Assembly: GCA_017554445.1 (NCBI GenBank)
Contig: JAFZIJ010000196.1
Span: 1-64,000, forward strand
DNA: 64,000 bases
Reading direction: 5' to 3'
Source: Victivallales bacterium
GTDB taxonomy: Bacteria; Verrucomicrobiota; Lentisphaeria; Oligosphaerales; Oligosphaeraceae
The translations under genes and the position numbers were made by a program. Positions within the stretch are counted from its first letter, which is position 1. Every line of letters begins with the position of its first letter. Below, in pieces: positions 7,859 through 15,597 of this stretch. A model generated the notes under the pieces. That model did not search any database. It had not been told where the DNA came from and worked only from the letters and a program-made list of their open reading frames with translations.

Positions 7859-9562
7859 ATGAAGAGTCGATTTTCGGTTTCGTCGTTGATGGTCCTGCTG
7901 ATGCTGGGCCTCATGTTCGCTCCGGCATTGTTCGGACAGGATGCGGCCGCTGTTGGTGAAAAAGCGGTTGAGGCAGTGAAGGAAGCGGCGGCGGCCGTCG
8001 CACCGGCGGCGGAGGCTGCCGCGGAAGCCACGGAAGAGGCCGCGGCGGAGAAGTCCTGCATGGCGGGAACGTTCTGGGCGTTGATTCCGCCTGTCATCGC
8101 CATTATTCTGGCGTTGATCACCAAAGAAGTTTATTCGTCACTGTTCATTGGTATTCTGTGCGGCGGTCTGTTCGCCGGGCAGTTCAATTTCCTGAAAACC
8201 GTTGATCATATCATCAACGACGGTCTGATCGCCGCTGTGAAAGACAGCGCCGGCGTGTTCATCTTCTTGGTCATCCTCGGCGTGCTCGTCGCTCTCATCA
8301 ACAAGACTGGTGCCGCCAACGCCTTCGGCGAATGGGCGAAGACGCATGTCAAATCCCGCGTCGGTGCATGTTTGGCGACATTCGTGCTCGGCGTTTTGAT
8401 TTTCATCGACGACTATTTCAACTGCCTAACGGTCGGCAGCGTCATGCTTCCTGTGACGGACAGCCACAAGATCTCCCGCGCCAAACTGGCCTATTTGATC
8501 GACGCCACGGCGGCCCCGATCTGCATGATCGCCCCGATCTCCTCTTGGGCGGCGGCTGTTTCCGAATATGCGGAAGGCACTCAGTACAGCGGACTTGAGC
8601 TGTTCTGCCGCGCCATCCCCTACAACTTCTACTCCCTGCTGACGTTTGTGTTCATCATCGGCATCACGCTGATGAAGGTCGATTTCGGCCCGATGGCTAA
8701 ACATGAAAAGAACGCGATGGAGAACGGCGATTTGTTCACGAGCGGCGGCGAAGTCGATAACGGCGTCCGCCCGCTTCAGAACGCGCAGGGCAAAGTCCGC
8801 GACATGATCGTTCCGATCATCATGCTCATCATCATCTGCATCGCTGCGTTGGTCTATGTCGGTGGCATCGGTGAAGACGGTAAGGGCTTCATCGCCGCGT
8901 TCAGCGACACGGATGCGACGGTTGGTCTGCCGTGGGGCGGCATGCTCGTCCTGATCCTCACCATCATCTATCTTGCGCTCCGTAAGGTCATTCCGCTCCG
9001 CGACGCCATGAAAGCCATTCCAGAGGGCTTCAACGCCATGGTTCCCGCTATTTTAATTCTGACGTTTGCAACGGCTCTGAAGAACATGACGGGACTGCTG
9101 GAAGCGAAGGAATACATCGCCCAGATCATGGAAGCCTCCGCCGGCAAGCTGGCCAACTTCCTGCCCGCCGCGATCTTCTTCGTGGCTTGCGTGTTGGCGT
9201 TCGCCACTGGTACGTCTTGGGGCACGTTCGGTATTTTGATCCCGATCGTCGTCCACATCTTCCCCGCCGACAGCTCGCTGCTGTTCATCGGCATGTCCGC
9301 CTGCCTGGCCGGCGCTGTCTGCGGCGACCATTGCTCGCCGATTTCCGATACGACGATCATGTCCTCCGCAGGCGCTCGCTGCGAACACATCAACCATGTC
9401 CAGACTCAGTTGCCGTATGCGATCACGGTTGCGGTCGTGTCATTTGTCAGCTTCATGCTGGCCGGTTTGGTTCAGAATTGGTTCGTGGTCTTCCCGATCT
9501 CCGTCATCATGATGCTGGTCGTCCTCTTCCTCATCAAGAAGTTCTCGAAAGCAAATGCTTAA
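7859..9562 (+). CDS. NhaC family Na+/H+ antiporter with N-terminal signal and Ala/Glu-rich linker
   Basis: A 567-residue membrane protein. The core (from about residue 65) fits the NhaC Na+/H+ antiporter superfamily, with segments LIFIDDYFNCLTVGSVMLPV, DATAAPICMIAPISSW and ATGTSWGTFGILIPI, and a late CGDHCSPISDTTIMSS. Ahead of it is an apparent signal peptide (residues 1-26) and then a 35-residue linker rich in Ala and Glu, which is unusual for an antiporter and would lie in the periplasm. I chose the ATG at 7859 because AAGGA lies 8 bp upstream, and a GTG at 7853 is less well placed. The last two codons and the stop lie inside a 7-bp repeat array, and a strong terminator follows at 9588. Confidence 0.85.
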   Translation: MKSRFSVSSLMVLLMLGLMFAPALFGQDAAAVGEKAVEAVKEAAAAVAPAAEAAAEATEEAAAEKSCMAGTFWALIPPVIAIILALITKEVYSSLFIGILCGGLFAGQFNFLKTVDHIINDGLIAAVKDSAGVFIFLVILGVLVALINKTGAANAFGEWAKTHVKSRVGACLATFVLGVLIFIDDYFNCLTVGSVMLPVTDSHKISRAKLAYLIDATAAPICMIAPISSWAAAVSEYAEGTQYSGLELFCRAIPYNFYSLLTFVFIIGITLMKVDFGPMAKHEKNAMENGDLFTSGGEVDNGVRPLQNAQGKVRDMIVPIIMLIIICIAALVYVGGIGEDGKGFIAAFSDTDATVGLPWGGMLVLILTIIYLALRKVIPLRDAMKAIPEGFNAMVPAILILTFATALKNMTGLLEAKEYIAQIMEASAGKLANFLPAAIFFVACVLAFATGTSWGTFGILIPIVVHIFPADSSLLFIGMSACLAGAVCGDHCSPISDTTIMSSAGARCEHINHVQTQLPYAITVAVVSFVSFMLAGLVQNWFVVFPISVIMMLVVLFLIKKFSKANA

Positions 9563-9579
9563 TGCTTAATGCTTAATGC
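9554..9579. repeat. 7-bp tandem array (AATGCTT) containing the NhaC stop codon
   Basis: 3.7 copies of AATGCTT. The array encodes the last residues (Asn-Ala) of the NhaC protein and its TAA stop at 9560-9562. The same 7-bp unit, reversed, recurs at 21648-21702. Confidence 0.85.
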
Positions 9580-9587
9580 AAAAAGTT

Positions 9588-9622
9588 AGGGGCCGTCGCT
9601 GAAAAGCGACGGCCCCTTTTGT
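9588..9622 (+). terminator. rho-independent terminator of the NhaC gene
   Basis: A perfect 13-bp stem, AGGGGCCGTCGCT with AGCGACGGCCCCT, closes a GAAA tetraloop and is followed by TTTTGTTTTT. It lies 26 bp after the stop codon. Confidence 0.9.
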
Positions 9623-9626
9623 TTTT

Positions 9627-9733
9627 AGCCACCAACCATTAGCCACCAACCATTAATCACCAACCACTAGCCACTAGCCACAAACCACTAAACACTAACC
9701 GCTAGCCACTACTCACTAGCCACTAGCCACTAA
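9627..9733. repeat. degenerate 7-bp tandem array (CCACTAG-type)
   Basis: About fifteen copies of a 7-bp unit of consensus CCACTAG or CCACTAA, with variants such as CCATTAG. The array includes the TAG stop (9730-9732) of the phosphatase gene that reads in from the right on the minus strand. No sequence similarity to the AATGCTT array beyond the shared period. Confidence 0.8.
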
Positions 9734-11808
9734 TACTCGCGGAGGGTCTTGCGGAGCTGAATGACGTTCTGATCGTTTTCTCGGACATATCGGACTTGAT
9801 CCGCGAGCTTTTTGTACAAAAGGACGCCGAGGCCGCGGGTGGGGCGGTCCGCCACGGGAATCGTGGTGTCCGGCTCCGCGACCGTCATCGGATTCCATGC
9901 CGCGCCGTCGTCGATGTAGGAAAGCCGCCAGATATTGACGATGGGCACATGTTCGATTCGGAGCGTAACTTCCTTGGCTCCAGAGAATTTGACGATGTTA
10001 GAGAGGATTTCGTCATTGGCGATTTGCAGTTCGGAGATGAATTTCTGCGGACAATCGGCGGCATGGAGAACTTCGCCAAGAAAACCGCTGACATCGGGCA
10101 TGGTGACAAGGCTGACCGGAACGGTTTTTTCCCGTGTGATCGGCGCACCACGGTATTTCAGGGAGAGCATCGTCATGTCGTCTGCTTGTTCTGCACCGTT
10201 GGCGAATTTCATGACATCGGCTTCGACATCCGTGCAGATATGGCTGGAGGCTTTGGTAACAGCGTCTTCAAGTCGTTTGTCACCAAATAGTTCCATAGAT
10301 GGATTGACGGCTTCCGTGATGCCGTCTGTATAGAGGAAAAGCGTGTCGCCTGGCCGCAAGGTGATTTCGAAAGATTTGTATTTGGCTTCCGGCATGGCGG
10401 CGAGGACGAGAGACGGTTTGGAGCGAATCCATTCGATGGATTTGTTTGCTCGTTTGAGAATAGGGAAGTTATGGCCGGCGTTGGAGTAGGTTAGAATGCC
10501 TGTCTTGGGGTCGAGAATGCCTAGCCACACCGTCACAAACATGTCTGCATCATTGTTTTCCGCAAGTCTGGCATTGGCTTTCGCGAGAATGTCCGCCGGA
10601 GCGTTGCTGGAAGATGCGATGGAGCGGATGGTGGTTTTGGCGGTCATCATGAACATGGCGGCGGGAATGCCTTTTCCGGAGACATCTGCAATGAGAAACG
10701 CGATATGGTCGTTGTCGAGAAAGAAAAAGTCATAGAAGTCGCCGCCAATCTGCTTGGCGGCTTTCATCTGAGCGAAGATGTCGAATTCCAAGATGTTAGG
10801 ATATGGGGGGAAGACACATGGCAGGGCGGAGGCCTGGATGGTTTTGGCGACCTGCATCTCCTTGTGCATGCGATCCTGCTTCTCTTTGATGAACGCCTTC
10901 AGTTGTTCATTGGATTTCGCCGCGCCAAGAAGCATGCTGGTGAGAAACGCCAGGAAAAGAAACAGAATGACGGCGAAAAGGGCGACAAAGAGTGTGAGAT
11001 TCCGTTGGTATTCGTTCTGCGGGATGACGGATATGAGACGGTGCCCCGCGAAGATGGTGGAACGGCAGAGGCAACGGGTATTGTCGGAAAGAACTTGCCG
11101 GAAGGTGGTGTTTTCATCGTCTGGAATCGATTTGATATCGAAGCCGAGATCGGAAAGCGTGAGGCCGACACGATTTTTCGGTTCGGAGACGATGACGTTC
11201 GTTTCAGCGTTGGCGAAGACGTAGTATCCTTTATGGCCGATTCGCCAACTCTGCGTCAATGTGCGGAAGATGATGGGAAAGCCTTGTTTGAAATGCTCTT
11301 CTTCATAGCCGACCTGAATGAACCCTCGGCCGCGTTTGAAGGCGACGCCGCAGTATTTGAAGCGTTTGTTCGGTTCGGATACGGATGGGCGGAGCTTTTG
11401 CGTGTGTACTAACGTCACGCCATCCAGCAACTTGAGAAATTCCGCTGTCAACGGATGGCGGTGCATGTCTTTTCCGACGATGATCGGAACGGTCGATGCG
11501 ATTTCGATGCCTTTGATATCGACGACGTTGATTTCATCGAAACCGTATGTCTTGCAGTATTCGGCCAGATCCGCCCGCGCGGCGACTTCGTAGGAACCGC
11601 ATTGATCTATGATTTTCAAGGCGTTGGCCACCAGAAGATGGTCGAGATAGTCATTGAGTGTGACGATGAGATCTTGTTGGGCGGACTGCAGGAGCTCCTC
11701 CGTCTGATGGGCGGCGTATTTGCTGCCCACCCGCCAGATGATGGCGATGGCGACCAGATAGAGGACGCACAGGCCGATGACGAGTCTATGGGCGAAGGAG
11801 GTGCTCAT
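9730..11808 (-). CDS. membrane-bound SpoIIE/RsbU-type serine phosphatase with fused anti-sigma-type kinase domain
   Basis: A 692-residue signalling protein. Membrane segments near residues 7-29 and 282-305 flank a periplasmic sensor domain of about 250 residues. A PP2C-type SpoIIE phosphatase domain follows (about 345-545), with GGDFYDFFFLD, LIADVSGKGIPAAMFM, YTDGITEA and QADDMTM, which hold the metal-binding aspartates. The C-terminal part (about 560-690) is an RsbW/SpoIIAB-like ATPase with NDEILSNIVKF, DDGAAW and RGLGVLLYKKLAD. I chose the ATG at 11808, 28 bp after the STAS gene. The frame remains open to 11862 but would overlap that gene. The neighbour supplies the expected phospho-substrate. 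The stop codon lies in a 7-bp repeat array. Confidence 0.88.
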   Translation of the reverse strand: MSTSFAHRLVIGLCVLYLVAIAIIWRVGSKYAAHQTEELLQSAQQDLIVTLNDYLDHLLVANALKIIDQCGSYEVAARADLAEYCKTYGFDEINVVDIKGIEIASTVPIIVGKDMHRHPLTAEFLKLLDGVTLVHTQKLRPSVSEPNKRFKYCGVAFKRGRGFIQVGYEEEHFKQGFPIIFRTLTQSWRIGHKGYYVFANAETNVIVSEPKNRVGLTLSDLGFDIKSIPDDENTTFRQVLSDNTRCLCRSTIFAGHRLISVIPQNEYQRNLTLFVALFAVILFLFLAFLTSMLLGAAKSNEQLKAFIKEKQDRMHKEMQVAKTIQASALPCVFPPYPNILEFDIFAQMKAAKQIGGDFYDFFFLDNDHIAFLIADVSGKGIPAAMFMMTAKTTIRSIASSSNAPADILAKANARLAENNDADMFVTVWLGILDPKTGILTYSNAGHNFPILKRANKSIEWIRSKPSLVLAAMPEAKYKSFEITLRPGDTLFLYTDGITEAVNPSMELFGDKRLEDAVTKASSHICTDVEADVMKFANGAEQADDMTMLSLKYRGAPITREKTVPVSLVTMPDVSGFLGEVLHAADCPQKFISELQIANDEILSNIVKFSGAKEVTLRIEHVPIVNIWRLSYIDDGAAWNPMTVAEPDTTIPVADRPTRGLGVLLYKKLADQVRYVRENDQNVIQLRKTLREY

Positions 11809-11836
11809 ATTTCGGAAACAATCCTCCGGCGATAAA

Positions 11837-12133
11837 TCACTCGATGTTGAGGATATCCGCAAATCCCGTCATGTCAAAGACTTCCTGTACAACGTCATTG
11901 ACGTTGCGGATGATCATCTTGCCGGCTTTGACCATTTTCTTGTTGGTGGCGAGGAGGACGCGTAGTCCTGCGGAGGAGATGTAGTCCAATTTAGCAAAAT
12001 CGAAGGCAAGTTCGGTGACGCCGTCCAATGAGCTGTCCAGAACTTCCTGTAGCTGGGGGGATGTCACGGTGTCCAGACGGCCGACCAACGAAATGTTGAG
12101 TTTGGAGCCTTCTTGTGTTTTGTTGATTTCCAT
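11837..12133 (-). CDS. STAS-domain anti-sigma factor antagonist
   Basis: A 98-residue single STAS domain of the SpoIIAA/RsbV type. The phosphorylatable serine lies in KLDYISSAGLRVLL. These proteins bind an anti-sigma kinase when dephosphorylated and release it when phosphorylated, so they report the balance of kinase and phosphatase activity. The ATG at 12133 has GGGAG upstream. The longer frame (to 12178) adds residues unlike the family. The phosphatase/kinase gene lies 28 bp downstream on the same strand, so the two probably form one partner-switching operon. No sigma factor gene is in the window. Confidence 0.88.
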   Translation of the reverse strand: MEINKTQEGSKLNISLVGRLDTVTSPQLQEVLDSSLDGVTELAFDFAKLDYISSAGLRVLLATNKKMVKAGKMIIRNVNDVVQEVFDMTGFADILNIE

Positions 12134-12180
12134 ACTTATGTTTCTCCCATGGTGGGTGAGAAGATTTTCATTCGTCATGA

Positions 12181-12210
12181 TTGACGGACTATAAAGCCAT
12201 AATATATACT
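12181..12210 (+). promoter_or_regulatory. possible sigma-70 promoter for the LOG-family gene
   Basis: TTGACG at 12181-12186 and TATACT at 12205-12210, with an 18-bp spacer, lie about 100 bp upstream of the LOG gene start in an AT-rich divergent spacer. Confidence 0.4.
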
Positions 12211-12307
12211 ATATTTCCGATGAGACAAAAAAACAGACCGTATAATTGTGGAGAAAGTCCGTTTAGGGCTTATATTGAAAAAAATGTAGTGTATCAAGGG
12301 AGTCAAT

Positions 12308-12874
12308 ATGGCAGATATCCATTCAATAACCGTTTATCTCGGTGCGACGATGCCGAAAAATCCAGTCTATGTCGATGCCGTCAGGGAACTTGGGCAGAAA
12401 ATGGCCAAGCATGGGCTGACGCTTGTGTTCGGCGGCTCGAAGGAAGGCACGATGGAGATTCTGGCGGATGAAATCCTCCACAACGGCGGCAAGGCCGTCG
12501 GCATTTTCACGGACAGTCTTCCTGCTGAATTTCTTTATCCTGGCTTGACGGAAACAGTTGTCGTCCATGATCTTGCGGATCGGAAGAATCTGATGCGCGA
12601 ACGTGGCGACGCGATCATCGCGCTGCCAGGAAGTTTCGGCACATGGGACGAACTGTTCGACGCGTTGGAACGTTCGAAAATCGCGATGATCAACGGCGGT
12701 TCGCCGAAGCCCATCGGCGTATTGAATCTGAATGGCTATTTCGACGGATTGCTGGAATTTATCCAACATTCCGTCGATGAAGGATTTACGGCGCAGGCCT
12801 ATGCGTCTTTGCTGAAAAGCGGCAGGACGGTCGATGAATTGCTTAGGCAGTTGGTGTGTGAATTTGTAGTCTAG
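12308..12874 (+). CDS. LOG family Rossmann-fold protein (TIGR00730-type)
   Basis: A 188-residue protein of the LOG family, which cleaves nucleoside 5'-monophosphates (for example cytokinin ribotides) into base and ribose 5-phosphate. The Rossmann start has FGGSKEGTMEILAD. The family motif usually written PGGxGTxxE appears here as PGSFGTWDE, preceded by the expected MRERGDAIIAL with its catalytic arginine. The serine in place of the second glycine is a deviation. GGGAG precedes the ATG. A NifX-like gene follows 18 bp downstream. The true substrate in this organism is unknown. Confidence 0.85.
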   Translation: MADIHSITVYLGATMPKNPVYVDAVRELGQKMAKHGLTLVFGGSKEGTMEILADEILHNGGKAVGIFTDSLPAEFLYPGLTETVVVHDLADRKNLMRERGDAIIALPGSFGTWDELFDALERSKIAMINGGSPKPIGVLNLNGYFDGLLEFIQHSVDEGFTAQAYASLLKSGRTVDELLRQLVCEFVV

Positions 12875-12892
12875 ATAAAAAAGGCAGTTGAT

Positions 12893-13285
12893 ATGAAAGT
12901 AGCAGTAACGTGTGAAAATGGGTCGGTGTTTCAGCATTTCGGGCATACGCCTGAATTCGCTATTTTTGAAGTGGAAGACGGCAAGATTCTCACGGAAAGC
13001 GTGAAATCCTGTGGCGACAGCGGGCATGGCGCTTTGGCGGGGCTTCTGGCGGATGAGAAAGTGTCCGTCTTGATTTGCGGCGGCATCGGTGGTGGCGCTA
13101 TCAATGCCTTGAAGGAGGCGGGCATATTGGTTGTCGGCGGCATGTCCGGATCAGTTCGCACAGTGGTGGAAAACTGGCTTGCCGGCAAACTGCCTGTGAA
13201 TTTGGATTTTATGTGCCATCATCATGACCATGAGGGCGAAGGCCATAATTGCCATGACCACAAGTGTGGCGGTCATTGTCATTGA
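12893..13285 (+). CDS. NifX/NafY-type dinitrogenase FeMo-cofactor domain protein with His-rich tail
   Basis: A 130-residue protein. Residues 1-105 fit the NifX/NifB C-terminal ribonuclease-H-like fold (VTCENGSVFQHFGHTPEFAIFEVEDG read in parts, and ICGGIGGGAINALKEAGI). The last 25 residues are very rich in His and Cys and look like a metal-binding tail. No nif genes are present, so this is one of the many stand-alone members in anaerobes, perhaps handling iron-sulfur clusters or another metal. AAGG precedes the ATG. It sits 18 bp after the LOG gene. Confidence 0.85.
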   Translation: MKVAVTCENGSVFQHFGHTPEFAIFEVEDGKILTESVKSCGDSGHGALAGLLADEKVSVLICGGIGGGAINALKEAGILVVGGMSGSVRTVVENWLAGKLPVNLDFMCHHHDHEGEGHNCHDHKCGGHCH

Positions 13286-13325
13286 AAATATATTTTTTCA
13301 AAAGTAATAACAAGGAGCGAAAAGA

Positions 13326-15500
13326 ATGCGGATGCAATTATGTCTGGCGGCGTTATGCGTTGCGGCGTGTGGATTTGTGCATGGTCAAGGCGTCACGCGG
13401 CAATATCGTGATTTGGATGGCGACGGCGTTCCGGAAGTCGTCATGGAGAATGAATTTCTGAAAGTCTCCGTTATGACTGGCGTGGCGGCGGATCCGATTC
13501 CCGAAGCGACGAAACTGGCGGACGGCCGCAAAGTGCCTTATAAATATGGTAATCGCTTCAATTGGGGCGGTTGGGTCTATAATATCACGTTCAAGCCGAC
13601 GAATCGCGACTGGTTCATCAATCGTCTGGATGGCGGCGAAGTGTGGCATGGAATTCCAGAAGAATTTGAAGAGGCGATTCTTATGAAGGAACTTGAGCCT
13701 GGCGTGTATGCGACGATGATTCCGGGCATCGGCACAGCCGTCGGAACAGGCCGTTGCTTCCGCTGGACTCTTCGCGACGTGAAGCATACGCCGTGGACGA
13801 TGGAGGAATTCTGCCTGCTGAACGGCGAATGGAAGGCCGTCAAACAAGGCGAATCCGTCGAAAACGCCGCCGGATGGCGTCTGACATTTACGAACAAGAT
13901 CACGACGGAATACGGTTATGGCTGTGAATATCAGAAAGAAATGACGCTGCTGGCGGGCGATTCCGCCTTGCGGACGTATCGTATTTTGCGGAACACGGGC
14001 GAAAAGGACTTCCAGACGACGTGGTTCACGCATGGCTTCTGGGGGCATGGAAAGGATGGCCATTATGATCGCTATAGTTGGAGCATCGTACCGCTGCGTC
14101 CGCCGCAGGTCGTTGGTTCGGCCTTTCCGAACACGTTGCGTGACACGGAGAAAGGCTTTGCGAGGGCCTTCTCGCCAGGCTACTACTGGGGGCCGATCAG
14201 TCAGGAGGAGGTCGGCGGCAGTTGGCATGCCTGCGGCAACCTCGCGAACGGCGATGTCTGCCTGAGCGGCGTCAACCGCCCGCTTGCTTTCTTCCGAATC
14301 TGGACGCATGATTTGACGTATTCGTTCGAACCGTTCCTTGCGTTGGATGTAAAGGCCGGTGGTTTCGCGGATTGGACGACTTATCGCATGACAGGCAATG
14401 GTTTGACGGGCATGAAAAATTTTGGCAAAGGCGGTCTGCTGGATTGGAAGGTCGTTAAAGATGGTGACGCCAAGGCGTTGCAGATTCAGTTCCTGCCGAT
14501 GAGCAAGCTGGATGGCGAGCTTCGTCTGGAAGGTCAGTTGGAACATCTTGGCGCCAAATCGAAGGTGGAATATGAAGCCGATGCGGATGGCGCATCGCCG
14601 ACGAAGCCGTGGACGGCGACCGTGAAGATTCCGCGTGGCATGTCCCACGAGCCGTTCATCACGATTCGTCTGAAGGTGAAGGAAGCGAAGGAAGATGGTG
14701 CAGAACTGGTGGCTGTCGATGCGACGTATCGTCTTGATACGGAGCCACGTTCGGCATGGAAAGGGAGAGCCGGCGGTGCTGGTGGTGCCGCTGTGACGGT
14801 GTTCGGCGACGTGAACCGCAACGATGACGGCTCCTGTAATCCGAACTTCATGATGGCTTTCTGGAAGGCGTATCTGGAAGATGCAGGTTTCAAAGTGACG
14901 TTGGACACGGCGCAGGGCGACGGTGCACAGGCTGCATGGAAGGATATGAAGCTTGCCGTCGTGGCGTCGCGGAAAATCACGATGCCGTTGTTGCGGAAAC
15001 TGGAGGCGTTTGCGAAGGACGGTGGCGCGGTCGTCGTCAACGGAATGATTGATTTCCGCCAGTTCGAAATGTCCGATTTGCTGCCGATCGAGAATGTGAC
15101 GGGCGAGTTGAGCACGCATGCGTTCTCGCCGCGTGACGGAACGCGTGAATTCATGCGAATCAACGAGTTCCGTTATCATTTGGCTGGCGACCGTGAACAT
15201 GCCGTCTTGAAAGGACTGCCGCTTTATCCGGAAAGCTGCCAAGGAATTGGCGCCGTCCAGCGTGTCATTCCGAAGGCGGATGCGACGGTTGTGGCGAATT
15301 TCGTGGCGGGGCGTGGTCTTGCGGATGCGGGAACGGAATATCCCGCGTTGGTCATTGGAAAATACGGCAAAGGAAAAGTGGCGTATTTCGGCGCACCGAT
15401 TACGTGGGGGGCTCCGGCAGCCTGCAGCATGTGGGGCCGTCTGGGCGAATACCACGAGAAATTCTTCAACCAGCTGGCGTTGTGGATGATTGGAGAATAA
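13326..15500 (+). CDS. large exported protein of unknown function with amidotransferase-like C-terminal region
   Basis: A 724-residue protein with a signal peptide (cleavage probably after VHGQ, about residue 21). Residues 22-420 look like a beta-rich domain with many aromatic residues (WGGWVYNITFKPTNRDWFI, FTHGFWGHGKDGHYDRY in parts), as in carbohydrate-active or sugar-binding proteins. I cannot name a family. Residues about 490-720 resemble the ThuA/glutamine-amidotransferase-like flavodoxin fold found in Lentisphaerae and Planctomycetes, with a line of beta-strands and AFAKDGGAVVVNG. GGAG lies 9 bp before the ATG. A long frame on the opposite strand is only a shadow. It ends at a bidirectional terminator. 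Confidence 0.7.
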   Translation: MRMQLCLAALCVAACGFVHGQGVTRQYRDLDGDGVPEVVMENEFLKVSVMTGVAADPIPEATKLADGRKVPYKYGNRFNWGGWVYNITFKPTNRDWFINRLDGGEVWHGIPEEFEEAILMKELEPGVYATMIPGIGTAVGTGRCFRWTLRDVKHTPWTMEEFCLLNGEWKAVKQGESVENAAGWRLTFTNKITTEYGYGCEYQKEMTLLAGDSALRTYRILRNTGEKDFQTTWFTHGFWGHGKDGHYDRYSWSIVPLRPPQVVGSAFPNTLRDTEKGFARAFSPGYYWGPISQEEVGGSWHACGNLANGDVCLSGVNRPLAFFRIWTHDLTYSFEPFLALDVKAGGFADWTTYRMTGNGLTGMKNFGKGGLLDWKVVKDGDAKALQIQFLPMSKLDGELRLEGQLEHLGAKSKVEYEADADGASPTKPWTATVKIPRGMSHEPFITIRLKVKEAKEDGAELVAVDATYRLDTEPRSAWKGRAGGAGGAAVTVFGDVNRNDDGSCNPNFMMAFWKAYLEDAGFKVTLDTAQGDGAQAAWKDMKLAVVASRKITMPLLRKLEAFAKDGGAVVVNGMIDFRQFEMSDLLPIENVTGELSTHAFSPRDGTREFMRINEFRYHLAGDREHAVLKGLPLYPESCQGIGAVQRVIPKADATVVANFVAGRGLADAGTEYPALVIGKYGKGKVAYFGAPITWGAPAACSMWGRLGEYHEKFFNQLALWMIGE

Positions 15501-15524
15501 AAACGAATCATAATCTGAAAAACA

Positions 15525-15558
15525 AAAAGCCTGGCTTCCTATTGGGAGTCAGGCTTTT
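15525..15558. terminator. bidirectional rho-independent terminator
   Basis: AAAAGCCTGGCTTCC pairs with GGGAGTCAGGCTTTT (two G-T pairs) around TATT. T-rich runs follow on both strands. It separates the exported-protein gene (ending 15500) from the convergent RodZ-like gene (ending 15598). Confidence 0.85.
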
Positions 15559-15597
15559 ATTGTGTATATCGGTTTATAGGCACTGCTCGCAGGGCGG

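Noticed and set aside
7708-7959. A small open frame overlapping the start of the NhaC gene
   Set aside because: It overlaps the promoter and start of the antiporter gene and has no recognisable product.
13353-15455. A 700-codon open frame on the minus strand opposite the exported-protein gene
   Set aside because: Its translation has no family features, and the plus-strand frame has a signal peptide, a ribosome-binding site and globular composition. The long antisense frame reflects codon bias.
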